Assembly (NCBI RefSeq): GCF_044784365.2
Contig: NZ_CP173065.2
Source of the DNA: Cetobacterium_A somerae
GTDB lineage: Bacteria > Fusobacteriota > Fusobacteriia > Fusobacteriales > Fusobacteriaceae
DNA length: 64,000 nucleotides
Direction: 5' to 3' (one strand)
The notes beneath the pieces are model-generated. The model saw only the letters and a list, made by a program, of their open reading frames with translations, was not told the DNA's origin and did not search any database. Positions 39,876 to 49,235 of the stretch are shown one piece after another (positions within the stretch are counted from its first letter, which is position 1; each line of letters opens with the position of its first letter). The translations under genes and the position numbers were made by a program.

Positions 39876-42065
39876 ATGAGTATATTAGATAAATTAAATG
39901 AAAAACAAAGAGAAGCAGCTAAAAAAATTGAAGGACCACTTTTAATATTAGCAGGAGCGGGATCTGGAAAAACAAGAACCATTACGTATAGAATTGCACA
40001 TATGATAAATGAAAAAGGAATCTCTCCTTATAAGATTTTAGCAGTTACATTTACAAATAAAGCGGCTAAAGAGATGAGGGAAAGAGTTGAACTTTTAATT
40101 GGAGAAGATGCACACAAAGCTATGATATCGACTTTTCACTCTTTTGGTGTAAGATTGCTAAGAGTATATGGAGATAAATTAGGTTATAATGCTAATTTTA
40201 CAATATATGATACAGATGATCAAAAAAGAGTGATAAGAGGAATTATGAAAGAACTTGTTGTTAATGATAAGTCATTAACAGAAGGAGCTGTAGTTTCAAT
40301 TATATCAAAACTAAAGGAAAATAGTGTAAGTGTATCTGATTATGAAAAAGAAAATAGATTTGATTCTAATTATAAAATAATATTAGAGTGTTATAGAAGA
40401 TATAACGGAACTTTAAAAGAGAATAATGGAATGGATTTTTCAGATATTCTAGTTAACCTTCATAAACTACTAGATATTCCAGAGGTTTTAGAAAAGCTTC
40501 AAGAAAAATTTCAATATATAATGGTAGATGAATATCAAGATACAAATAATATTCAGTATAATATAGTTACTAAAATAGCAGCGAAATATAGAAATATATG
40601 TGTAGTTGGTGATGAAAATCAGAGTATATATGGATTTAGAGGTGCTAATATAAAAAATATATTAGATTTTGAGAAGGATTATAAAGATGCTTTAGTTGTT
40701 AAACTTGAAGAAAATTATCGTTCAACATCTGCGATTTTGACAGCAGCAAATGAAGTGATAAAAAACAATAAAACAGCAAAAGATAAAAATTTATGGACTA
40801 AAAAACCTCAAGGAGAATTAATTACTGTAAAAGAGTGTTTAGATGGAAGAGAAGAAGTAAATTATATAATTGAAGAGATTGTAAAAAGAAAAAATATGGG
40901 AAAAAGTTATAGAGAGTTTACAATTCTTTACAGAACAAATGCTCAATCTAGACTTTTTGAAGAGGGATTATTAAAATATAATATTCCATATAAGGTTTTT
41001 GGTGGAATGCAATTCTATCAAAGAGCTGAAATAAAAGATATAGTGGCGTATTTAACAGTGATAAATAATCCTCAAGATACAATTAATTTAAATAGAATAA
41101 TAAATGTCCCTAAGAGAAAAATAGGGGATAAAAGTATAGAAAAAATAAGAGATTATGCAAGTGAAACAAATATTTCAATGTTTGAAGCTCTAGGAAAAGG
41201 AATGGAGATTCCAGGTTTAACTTCAGGTGTAAAAATAGCTTTAGATGAGTTATATACGATTTTAAATGACTTAATAGAGTTAAGTCATGAAGGAAGTGTA
41301 AGTGAGGTATTTGATGAATTAATAAGAAGAGTAGGATATTTCTCTTATTTAAACTCAACATATGGCGCAGAAGCTGAGGGAAGAATAGAAAACGTAGAGG
41401 AATTAAAAAACTCTATAGTAGAGTTGGAAAAAACGGTGGACTTTTTAACATTGAGAGAATATTTAGAGAATATATCTCTTGTTAGTGCAACAGATGATTT
41501 AGAAGGGGAGTCAGATTATATAAAATTAATGACAATCCATAACTCTAAAGGGTTGGAGTTCCCTGTTGTTTTCTTGACTGGAGTGGAAGACGATATTTTT
41601 CCTGGTTCAAAGAAAGTGCTTTTCAATCCAGAGGAATTAGAGGAAGAGAGAAGACTTTGTTATGTTGCAATTACTAGAGCTGAGGAGAAATTATACCTAA
41701 CACATGCAAAAAGTAGATTTGTTTATGGTGAGTTTTTAACAAAGATAAAATCAAGATTTATAGAGGAGCTTCCTATAGAAGTTTTAGATAAAGTGGAGAA
41801 AGTTCAAGATTTATTACCGAAATCAAAACTTTCTACAAATGATAAAAAAATAACAGGTTATAAAAATATTATAACTGCAGAAGATTTAAAAAAAATGAAA
41901 AATATTTCAAATTCTCCTTTTGCTATGGGAGAAAAAGTTATTCATACAAAGTTTGGATTAGGAAAAGTAGTTGAAATATCAGAAAAAAAATTAGGTGTAC
42001 AATTTGTAGATGGGAAAAAAGATATAGCTTTAGCTTTAGCAACAAAATTTTTAACTAAAGCATAG
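39876..42065 (+). CDS. pcrA: ATP-dependent DNA helicase PcrA/UvrD
   Basis: 729 residues from ATG 39876, five bases after AAAGGAG; in-frame codons further upstream overlap the pssA terminator and the promoter. SF1 helicase motifs are intact: Q motif LNEKQREAAKKIEGP, Walker A AGAGSGKTRTIT, motif II VDEYQDTN, motif III GDENQSIYGFRGAN, motif IV LEENYRST, motif V TIHNSKGLEFPVVFL and motif VI YVAITRAEE. The last 50 residues (VIHTKFGLGKVVEI) form the PcrA Tudor-like end that contacts RNA polymerase. Its 3' end is 20 bases from lpxC, so it may lead the lipid A operon. Confidence 0.95.
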   Translation: MSILDKLNEKQREAAKKIEGPLLILAGAGSGKTRTITYRIAHMINEKGISPYKILAVTFTNKAAKEMRERVELLIGEDAHKAMISTFHSFGVRLLRVYGDKLGYNANFTIYDTDDQKRVIRGIMKELVVNDKSLTEGAVVSIISKLKENSVSVSDYEKENRFDSNYKIILECYRRYNGTLKENNGMDFSDILVNLHKLLDIPEVLEKLQEKFQYIMVDEYQDTNNIQYNIVTKIAAKYRNICVVGDENQSIYGFRGANIKNILDFEKDYKDALVVKLEENYRSTSAILTAANEVIKNNKTAKDKNLWTKKPQGELITVKECLDGREEVNYIIEEIVKRKNMGKSYREFTILYRTNAQSRLFEEGLLKYNIPYKVFGGMQFYQRAEIKDIVAYLTVINNPQDTINLNRIINVPKRKIGDKSIEKIRDYASETNISMFEALGKGMEIPGLTSGVKIALDELYTILNDLIELSHEGSVSEVFDELIRRVGYFSYLNSTYGAEAEGRIENVEELKNSIVELEKTVDFLTLREYLENISLVSATDDLEGESDYIKLMTIHNSKGLEFPVVFLTGVEDDIFPGSKKVLFNPEELEEERRLCYVAITRAEEKLYLTHAKSRFVYGEFLTKIKSRFIEELPIEVLDKVEKVQDLLPKSKLSTNDKKITGYKNIITAEDLKKMKNISNSPFAMGEKVIHTKFGLGKVVEISEKKLGVQFVDGKKDIALALATKFLTKA

Positions 42066-42085
42066 GTTAAAAGGAGAGAAAATTT

Positions 42086-42928
42086 ATGAAGAGAAAAACT
42101 CTTAATAAAGAAATTCAATATAATGGCATTGGTCTTCACAAAGGTGAAGAGATAAAAATGAAATTAATTCCAGCTAAAAGTGGTGGAATAGTCTTTAAAA
42201 GAGTAGATTTAGAGAGTGGTAAAAATGAAATTTCTATGGATATAGAAAATACATTTGATTTAACAAGAGGAACAAACTTAAAAAATGAGTTTGGAGCAGC
42301 AGTTTACACAATTGAGCATTTTTTATCAGCTCTTTATATAGCTGGGATAACAGATCTAATTGTTGAGTTAGATGGAAATGAACTTCCTATAGGAGATGGA
42401 AGTGCGAGGGTTTTTCTAGAAGTTATTGAAGGTGTTGGGATTCAAGAGTTAGAAGAAGAGGTTAAAGAGATTGAAATAAAAACACCAATAAATTTAACAG
42501 TAGGAGATAAACATATAGTAGCATTACCTTATGATGGATATAAAATAACTTATACTATTAAGTTTGATCATACATTTTTAAAAAGTCAGATGTTAGAAGT
42601 TGTCTTAGATATGGAATCTTATAAAAATGAAATAGCAAATGCAAGAACTTTTGGATTTGATTATGAAATAGATTACTTAAAGAAAAATAATTTAGCTTTA
42701 GGAGGAACATTAGATAACGCTATTGTTGTAAAAAAAGATGGAGTTTTAAATCCTGATGGTTTAAGATTTGAAGATGAGTTTGTGAGACATAAAATTTTAG
42801 ATTTAATAGGTGACTTAAAAGTATTAAATAGACCTATAAAAGGACACATAATAGCTATCAAAGCAGGTCATGCTTTAGATATAGAATTTGCAAAATTACT
42901 TAAAAAGCAGGAGGAAAAAATATGTTAG
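42086..42928 (+). CDS. lpxC: UDP-3-O-acyl-N-acetylglucosamine deacetylase
   Basis: 280 residues. First committed step of lipid A synthesis. Zinc ligands are His78 (YTIEHFLSAL), His235 and Asp239 (HKILDLIGD); the catalytic His262 is in KAGHALD. The N-terminus RKTLNKEIQYNGIGLHKG is typical. Overlaps fabZ by 7 bases. The lpxC-fabZ-lpxA order is the conserved one, but lpxD, needed for the next acylation, is not in the window. Confidence 0.96.
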   Translation: MKRKTLNKEIQYNGIGLHKGEEIKMKLIPAKSGGIVFKRVDLESGKNEISMDIENTFDLTRGTNLKNEFGAAVYTIEHFLSALYIAGITDLIVELDGNELPIGDGSARVFLEVIEGVGIQELEEEVKEIEIKTPINLTVGDKHIVALPYDGYKITYTIKFDHTFLKSQMLEVVLDMESYKNEIANARTFGFDYEIDYLKKNNLALGGTLDNAIVVKKDGVLNPDGLRFEDEFVRHKILDLIGDLKVLNRPIKGHIIAIKAGHALDIEFAKLLKKQEEKIC

Positions 42929-43347
42929 ATGTTATGGAGATAATGAAAAGAATACCACACAGATATCCGTTTTTATTAGTTGATAGAGTTCTAGAGATGG
43001 ATAAAGAGGCGCAAAAAATAAGAGGATTAAAAAACGTAACTGTAAATGAAGAGTTTTTTAATGGGCACTTTCCAGGACATCCAATTATGCCAGGAGTTTT
43101 AATAGTAGAAGGAATGGCACAGTGTTTAGGAGTTTTAGTTTTAGACGATACAGAAGGAAAAGTACCATATTTTGCTGCAATTGAAAATGTAAAGTTTAAA
43201 GCTCCAGTTAGACCAGGAGATCAATTAATATATGAAGTACAAGTTGATAAATTAAGAAGAAACATAGTAAAAGCTACAGGAGTAGCAAAAGTAGATGACA
43301 AAGTGGTGACTGAGGCATCATTTACATTTACTATTATGGAAAAATAG
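42922..43347 (+). CDS. fabZ: 3-hydroxyacyl-ACP dehydratase FabZ
   Basis: 141 residues, hot-dog fold. Catalytic His49 in FNGHFPGHPIMPG and Glu63 in IVEGMAQ. It dehydrates beta-hydroxyacyl-ACP and so competes with LpxA for hydroxyacyl chains, which explains its place in the lipid A operon. The start lies inside the lpxC end, after GGAGG. Confidence 0.97.
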   Translation: MLDVMEIMKRIPHRYPFLLVDRVLEMDKEAQKIRGLKNVTVNEEFFNGHFPGHPIMPGVLIVEGMAQCLGVLVLDDTEGKVPYFAAIENVKFKAPVRPGDQLIYEVQVDKLRRNIVKATGVAKVDDKVVTEASFTFTIMEK

Positions 43348-43366
43348 AGAGTAGGGTGAAAAAATA

Positions 43367-44140
43367 GTGACTGAAATTCATAGCACTGCTATAGTTGAGG
43401 ATGGAGCAATACTGGAACCGGGAGTAAAGATAGGTCCTTTCTGTATAGTAGGAAAAGACGTAAGGATAGGAAAAAATACAGTATTACAATCTCATGTTGT
43501 AGTTGAGGGAATAACTGAAATAGGAGAAAATAACACAATCTATTCTTTTGTTTCTATTGGTAAAGCTTCGCAAGATTTAAAGTATAAAGGTGAGCCAACA
43601 AAGACTATAATTGGAGATAACAATAGCATTAGAGAGTTTGTAACAATTCACAGGGGAACAGATGATAGATGGGAAACAAGAATTGGAAGCAATAATTTAT
43701 TAATGGCATATGTACATGTAGCTCATGATGTAATAGTAGGAGATAATTGTATACTAGCAAATGGAGTTACTTTAGCAGGACATGTAACTGTTGATGATTT
43801 TGCTATAATTGGTGGCTTAACACCTGTTCATCAATTCTGTAGAATAGGTTCTTACTCTATGACTGGTGGAGGGAGTGCAATAAATCAAGATATTTGTCCA
43901 TTTGTTATGGCAGAAGGAAATAAAGCTGTAATAAGAGGATTAAATACTGTTGGACTTAGAAGAAAAGGATTTACAGAAGAGGATCGTTCAAATTTAAAAA
44001 AAGCATATAGAATTATATTTAGAAATGGAAATCCATTGAAAGATGCTTTAGTTGAGCTTGAAAATGAATTTCCTGAAGACAAAAATATAAAGTATCTTGT
44101 AGAGTTTATAAAAACTAGTAACAGGGGGATTACAAGATAA
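43367..44140 (+). CDS. lpxA: UDP-N-acetylglucosamine O-acyltransferase
   Basis: 257 residues, GTG start. Left-handed beta-helix with repeated hexapeptides throughout the first 190 residues; the catalytic His120 is in VHVAHDVIVGDN, and HRGT (95-98) and the C-terminal GLRRKGFTEED are family landmarks. It acylates UDP-GlcNAc. Ends TAATG into lpxI. Confidence 0.97.
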   Translation: MTEIHSTAIVEDGAILEPGVKIGPFCIVGKDVRIGKNTVLQSHVVVEGITEIGENNTIYSFVSIGKASQDLKYKGEPTKTIIGDNNSIREFVTIHRGTDDRWETRIGSNNLLMAYVHVAHDVIVGDNCILANGVTLAGHVTVDDFAIIGGLTPVHQFCRIGSYSMTGGGSAINQDICPFVMAEGNKAVIRGLNTVGLRRKGFTEEDRSNLKKAYRIIFRNGNPLKDALVELENEFPEDKNIKYLVEFIKTSNRGITR

Positions 44141-44943
44141 TGAAAAAAGTTGGAATAATAGTAGGTAACGGAAAGTTACCTCTATATTTCCTTAAAGAAG
44201 CGGAAGCTAAAGGGATAGAGGTATACTTAATAGGACTTTTTGATACAATTGAAGAAGAAATAAAAAATCATAAAAATTATAAAAGCTTCAATATAGGAGA
44301 AATAGGAGAAATAACAAAATATTTATTGCTAAATGATATAAAAGAAGTTGTAATGCTTGGAAAAGTAGAGAAATCAATTTTATTTCAAGAGATGAAATTA
44401 GATTATTTTGGAGAAAGACTAATGGAAAAATTACCAGATAAAAAAGATGAGACTTTATTATTTGGTGTTATATCATTTTTAAGATTAAATAAGATAAAAG
44501 TATTACCTCAAAATCATTTATTAGGAGATATGATGTTTAAAGAGAGGTGTTATACTAAAAATGTACCTTCTCAAGAGGATAAAAAAACAATACAAATAGG
44601 GATTGAAGCAGCTAAAGCACTAAGTGAAATAGATGCAGGTCAAACAGTTGTTTGTAAGGAGTCATCAGTAGTAGCCTTAGAGGGAATAGAGGGAACTGAT
44701 AAAACAATAGAAAGAGCTGGAGAGTATGCAGGAGAAGAGTGCATAATCATAAAAATGGCAAGACCTCAGCAAGATATGAGAGTTGATATACCAGCAGTAG
44801 GAATAGAAACAGTAAAAAGAGCCGTACAAATAAAAGCTAAAGGAATTGTAGCTGAAGCAAATAAGATGTTATTTTTAGATATGAAAGATTGTATAGAGTT
44901 AGCAGAAAAAAATAATATCTTTATTATTGGAGTGAAAATATGA
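44140..44943 (+). CDS. lpxI: UDP-2,3-diacylglucosamine pyrophosphatase LpxI
   Basis: 267 residues of the former DUF1009 family. It starts KKVGIIVGNGKLPLYFLKEA and has the family blocks VVMLGKVEKSILFQ, VVCKESSVVALEGIEGTD and RPQQDMRVDIPAVGIETV. It hydrolyses UDP-diacylglucosamine to lipid X, replacing the unrelated LpxH of E. coli. Tightly coupled on both sides (TAATG and ATGA overlaps). Confidence 0.95.
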   Translation: MKKVGIIVGNGKLPLYFLKEAEAKGIEVYLIGLFDTIEEEIKNHKNYKSFNIGEIGEITKYLLLNDIKEVVMLGKVEKSILFQEMKLDYFGERLMEKLPDKKDETLLFGVISFLRLNKIKVLPQNHLLGDMMFKERCYTKNVPSQEDKKTIQIGIEAAKALSEIDAGQTVVCKESSVVALEGIEGTDKTIERAGEYAGEECIIIKMARPQQDMRVDIPAVGIETVKRAVQIKAKGIVAEANKMLFLDMKDCIELAEKNNIFIIGVKI

Positions 44944-46010
44944 AAATATTTGTTTCTACAGGAGAGGTGTCAGGAGATTTACACCTATCTTATTTAGTTA
45001 AAGAAGCTAAAGAATTAGATAAAAATGTAGAGTTTTATGGAGTGGCAGGCAAACACTCTAAAAATGTAGGAGTTAATATAATACAGGATATCGATGAATT
45101 AGCGATTATGGGATTTACTGAAGCGATAAAAAAATACAGTTATTTAAAAAATAAAGCTGAAGAGTATCTTAATTTTATAAAAAGAGAAAATATAAAAAAA
45201 GTTATTATGGTAGATTATGGTGGGTTTAATCTAAAATTTTTAGAATTACTAAAAAAAGAGATTAAAGACGTTGAAATTTTTTACTATATTCCTCCAAAAC
45301 TTTGGATTTGGGGAGAAAAAAGAATTGATAAACTAAAATTAGCGGATCATATTATGGTTATTTTTCCATGGGAAGTTGATTTTTATAAAAAACATAATGT
45401 AGATGCAATTTACTATGGAAATCCATTTACAGAGAGATATAAAAAAATAGATAGAACTGGAGACAAAATTTTATTGCTTCCAGGTAGTAGAAAACAGGAG
45501 ATAAAATCTTTAATACCTGATTTCATAGATCTTGTAAAAAAGAATCCAAATGAGAAATATCTTCTAAAACTTTCTTCAAAAGAGCATTTAAAGTGGATAG
45601 ATGAAAATTTAGCAGATTTAAAAAATTTAGAAATTTGTTATGATATATCTTTAAATAAAAGTGTTAAAGAGAGTAAAATTGCTATAGCTGCATCAGGAAC
45701 AGTTACTTTGGAGCTAGCTTTACTAGGAATTCCAACAATAGTCGTTTATAAAACTAATTTTATAAATTATGTAATAGCTAAATATATTTTAAAAGTTGGT
45801 TTTGTATCTTTACCAAATTTAACTTTAAATGAAGAGGTTTTTCCAGAGTTATTACAAAAAAGATGTAACTCTGTAGAAATAGAAAAAAGTATGAAAACTG
45901 TTTTAGAAAATTTAGACTCTGTTCAAGAAAAAATTCAACGAATAAGAGAGAAGCTTTCTGGAGTAGATATTACAAAAAGATATGCTGAATTTTTATTGAA
46001 AGGAAAATAA
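44940..46010 (+). CDS. lpxB: Lipid-A-disaccharide synthase
   Basis: 356 residues, GT-B glycosyltransferase family 19. Landmarks STGEVSGDLHLSYLVK at the N-terminus, PPKLWIWGEKRIDKL, LPGSRKQEIKSLIP and ASGTVTLELALLGIPTIVVYK in the nucleotide-sugar half. It condenses lipid X with UDP-diacylglucosamine at the inner face of the membrane. Confidence 0.96.
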   Translation: MKIFVSTGEVSGDLHLSYLVKEAKELDKNVEFYGVAGKHSKNVGVNIIQDIDELAIMGFTEAIKKYSYLKNKAEEYLNFIKRENIKKVIMVDYGGFNLKFLELLKKEIKDVEIFYYIPPKLWIWGEKRIDKLKLADHIMVIFPWEVDFYKKHNVDAIYYGNPFTERYKKIDRTGDKILLLPGSRKQEIKSLIPDFIDLVKKNPNEKYLLKLSSKEHLKWIDENLADLKNLEICYDISLNKSVKESKIAIAASGTVTLELALLGIPTIVVYKTNFINYVIAKYILKVGFVSLPNLTLNEEVFPELLQKRCNSVEIEKSMKTVLENLDSVQEKIQRIREKLSGVDITKRYAEFLLKGK

Positions 46011-46011
46011 A

Positions 46012-47853
46012 ATGGAAAAAATTAATGAATTAGATAGGAAAATAATGGGGTTTTTTAAAAATAAATCTTTAAAAACTTTCTTAAAATATAGTTTGAAATA
46101 TAAAACAGCTATGTTAGGAGTAATATTATTATCTACTGTAACATCTTTGATGAGTGCAGTACCTGCTTGGCTAAGTAAATATTTAATAGATGATGTTTTA
46201 GTAAAGAAAAATGCAAAAATGATGATGATTGTTATTGGAGCTATTTTTGCATCTACTATTTTGAAAGTTATAACAAACTATTTTGCAGATATTTCATCAG
46301 GATACATAACAGAAAAAATAAGAAGAGATATTAAAATAGATGTATTCTCACATTTACAAAGATTACCAATAGCGTATTTTAAACAAAATAAGCTAGGAGA
46401 TTTAATGGCTAGACTTTCAGGAGATTCAACAACTCTTGGAAGAATAGGATTTATGTTGTTTGATATGTTGAAAGAGTTTGTAACTGTTGTTGCTCTTTTA
46501 TTCAGAATGTTTCAAGTTGACTTTGTATTGGCACTAATATCATTAACTGTTTTACCAGCGATACTTTCTATGGTAAAAAAATATACAAAGAAAATTAGAA
46601 AATCAGGGAGAGTAAGACAGGATACAGTTGGAGATGTAACTGCTTTTGTTCAAGAAGCGTTATCTGGAATATCAGTTATAAAAGGTTTTAATAGAAGTGA
46701 TAAGATTATTGATAAATATATGGATGTAACTCAAGAAGAGTTTGATAAAATATATAAAACAACAAAAATAAAGGCTAAAATATCACCTATAAATGAAGTT
46801 TTAGCAACAATAATGATTCTATTAGTTGCAGGTTATGGTGGATATCAAATAATTGTTGTTCAAAGTATGACACCTGGAGATCTAATATCTTTTATAACTG
46901 CAATAGGACTTATGCAGCAACCATTAAAAACTTTAATTAAAAGAAATAGTGAGTTACAAGAAGCTTTACCCTCTGCAGATAGAGTAATTGAAATTTTAGA
47001 TGTAGAATTAGAACCAGATCATATAGGAGAAGATGTTAAAGAAGTACCTGAAACTATAGAGAAAATTGATTTTAATAACGTTGACTTTAAGTATGATGAT
47101 GGAGATGAAAAAGTATTAAAAAACTTTAACTTAAATGTTAAGGCAGGAGAAGTAGTTGCTTTAGTAGGAAAAAGTGGAAGTGGAAAAACAACTTTGGTAA
47201 ATCTATTACCAAGATACTACGATATAACTTCAGGAAGTATAAAAATAAATGATATTGATATAAGAGAGATGTCATTACAAAAGTATAGAAATCATATTGG
47301 AATAGTGCCACAAGAGACTTTCTTATTTAGTGGAACTATTGGTGAAAACATTGGTTTTGGAAAAGATAATGTTTCGAAAGATGAAATAATAAATGCTGCT
47401 AAAATGGCAAATGCGTATAACTTTATAATGGAGTTACCAAATCAATTTGAAACAGAAGTTGGAGAAAGAGGAGTTCTTTTATCAGGTGGACAAAAGCAAA
47501 GGCTTGCAATAGCTAGAGCATTGATTCAAAATCCAAGTATTATGATACTTGATGAGGCAACATCAGCTTTAGATACAGAATCAGAAAGATTAGTTCAAGA
47601 AGCTTTAGATACTCTGATGAAGGGAAGAACTACTTTTGTTATAGCTCATAGATTATCTACAATAATAAATGCAGATAAAATAGTTGTAATGGAAAATGGA
47701 GAGATAAAAGAGGTTGGAACGCATCAAAAATTACTAGAAAATAACGGAATATACAGAAAACTTTACGAGATTCAGTTTGGGAAAATAGAGCCTATAGAAA
47801 CAGTAGATCTAATTGAAAACCAAAAACTTGAAGAGTTAGAACAGTATATATAG
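46012..47853 (+). CDS. msbA: Lipid A export ABC transporter MsbA-like
   Basis: 613 residues, a half transporter: six membrane helices in about 1-330, nucleotide-binding domain in about 355-590 with Walker A GKSGSGKTTLVNLL, Q-loop GIVPQETFLFSG, signature LLSGGQKQRLAIARAL, Walker B IMILDEATSALD and His-loop IAHRLSTI. It flips lipid A core across the inner membrane. Assignment as MsbA rather than a multidrug exporter rests on its position directly after lpxB. Confidence 0.9.
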   Translation: MEKINELDRKIMGFFKNKSLKTFLKYSLKYKTAMLGVILLSTVTSLMSAVPAWLSKYLIDDVLVKKNAKMMMIVIGAIFASTILKVITNYFADISSGYITEKIRRDIKIDVFSHLQRLPIAYFKQNKLGDLMARLSGDSTTLGRIGFMLFDMLKEFVTVVALLFRMFQVDFVLALISLTVLPAILSMVKKYTKKIRKSGRVRQDTVGDVTAFVQEALSGISVIKGFNRSDKIIDKYMDVTQEEFDKIYKTTKIKAKISPINEVLATIMILLVAGYGGYQIIVVQSMTPGDLISFITAIGLMQQPLKTLIKRNSELQEALPSADRVIEILDVELEPDHIGEDVKEVPETIEKIDFNNVDFKYDDGDEKVLKNFNLNVKAGEVVALVGKSGSGKTTLVNLLPRYYDITSGSIKINDIDIREMSLQKYRNHIGIVPQETFLFSGTIGENIGFGKDNVSKDEIINAAKMANAYNFIMELPNQFETEVGERGVLLSGGQKQRLAIARALIQNPSIMILDEATSALDTESERLVQEALDTLMKGRTTFVIAHRLSTIINADKIVVMENGEIKEVGTHQKLLENNGIYRKLYEIQFGKIEPIETVDLIENQKLEELEQYI

Positions 47854-47865
47854 AGAGGAAGAGAA

Positions 47866-48597
47866 ATGATAAGATTAGACGGAAGAAAAACAAATGAAAA
47901 AAGAGAAGTAAAGATTACTAGAAACTACACTATGTATGCTGAAGGGTGTGTTTTAATAGAAATTGGAAATACAAAAGTTATTTGTACTGCAACAGTTGTA
48001 GAGAAGGTACCGCCTTTTTTAAAAAATCAAGGTAAAGGATGGATAACAGCAGAATATTCAATGTTACCAAGAGCAACAGGAGAGAGAAACCAAAGAGAAG
48101 CTGCTAAAGGAAAACTTGGTGGAAGAACAATGGAGATTCAAAGACTTATAGGAAGAGCTTTAAGAGCTTGTATTGACCTTGAAAAATTAGGAGAGAGAAC
48201 AATAACTATCGACTGTGATGTAATTCAAGCAGATGGTGGAACGAGAACTACATCAATCACGGGTGGATTTATAGCTTTAGAAATGGCTATGAGAAGACTT
48301 ATAGAAAAAGGATTATTAACAGAAAATCCAATTATCGCTAACATTGCAGCAATATCTGTAGGAACTGTAAAAGGAACTCCAATACTTGATTTAATGTATA
48401 CTGAAGATTCAGAAGCAGAAGTAGATATGAATGTAATTATGAATGATAAAGGGGAGTTTGTAGAGATTCAGGGAACTGGAGAAGAAGCAACTTTCTCAAG
48501 AAAAGAGTTAAATGAGTTATTAGATTTAGCTGAAAAAGGGATTTATGAATTAATAGATATCCAAAGAAAAGAGATAGAGGAGGAGTTTTCTAAGTAA
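47866..48597 (+). CDS. rph: Ribonuclease PH
   Basis: 243 residues. Phosphate-dependent 3' exonuclease for tRNA maturation. The segments MIRLDGRKTNEKREVKITR, PRATGERNQREAAKGKLGG, CDVIQADGGTRTTSITGG and DMNVIMNDKGEFVEIQGTG are all family landmarks. Overlaps the nucleotide diphosphatase gene by one base (TAATG), the common rph-rdgB pairing. Confidence 0.97.
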   Translation: MIRLDGRKTNEKREVKITRNYTMYAEGCVLIEIGNTKVICTATVVEKVPPFLKNQGKGWITAEYSMLPRATGERNQREAAKGKLGGRTMEIQRLIGRALRACIDLEKLGERTITIDCDVIQADGGTRTTSITGGFIALEMAMRRLIEKGLLTENPIIANIAAISVGTVKGTPILDLMYTEDSEAEVDMNVIMNDKGEFVEIQGTGEEATFSRKELNELLDLAEKGIYELIDIQRKEIEEEFSK

Positions 48598-49187
48598 TGA
48601 AAATATTTTTAGCCACAGGAAATAAGAAAAAAATAGATGAGATGTCAAAAATTTTATCTGGATTAGATTTTGAAATACTTTCTATAAAAGATGGAATAGA
48701 AATTCCTGAGGTTATAGAAGATGGAGATACTTTTGAAGAAAACTCGAAAAAGAAGGCACTGGAGATAGCAAAATTTACAAATATGATCACAATTTCAGAT
48801 GATTCTGGTCTTTGTGTTGAAGCTTTAAATGGTGAGCCAGGAGTTTACTCTGCTAGATATGCTGGAGAAGATGGAAATGATGCGGCAAATAATAAAAAAC
48901 TAATAGAGAACTTACAAGGGATAGAGAATAGAAAAGCAAAATTTGTGACTGTGATAACTTTAGGAAAACCAAATGGAGAGTATCACTCATTTAGAGGTGA
49001 AATAGAGGGAGTAATTATAGATGAAGCTAGAGGAAAAGAAGGCTTTGGATATGATCCTCATTTCTATTTACCAGAGTATGATAAAACATTTGCTGAGATG
49101 CCTGAAATAAAAAATCAAATTAGCCATAGAGCAAAAGCTTTAGAAGCTTTAAAAAATGGAATTGATAAAATATTAAATATAGGCTAA
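48597..49187 (+). CDS. rdgB: XTP/dITP diphosphatase
   Basis: 196 residues, Ham1/RdgB family. It removes non-canonical purine nucleoside triphosphates. TGNKKKIDEMSKIL at the N-terminus, TISDDSGLCVEALNGEPGVYSARYAG (metal site) and GFGYDPHFY are intact. Ends in a terminator, closing the pcrA/lpx transcript. Confidence 0.97.
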   Translation: MKIFLATGNKKKIDEMSKILSGLDFEILSIKDGIEIPEVIEDGDTFEENSKKKALEIAKFTNMITISDDSGLCVEALNGEPGVYSARYAGEDGNDAANNKKLIENLQGIENRKAKFVTVITLGKPNGEYHSFRGEIEGVIIDEARGKEGFGYDPHFYLPEYDKTFAEMPEIKNQISHRAKALEALKNGIDKILNIG

Positions 49188-49209
49188 CCTAAATGGGTTA
49201 GCTTTTTTT
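49183..49209 (+). terminator. Terminator between rdgB and smc
   Basis: GCTAACC (49183-49189) pairs with GGTTAGC (49196-49202), followed by seven T. Confidence 0.85.
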
Positions 49210-49235
49210 AAGACAAAAGTTATTAGGGAGATAAG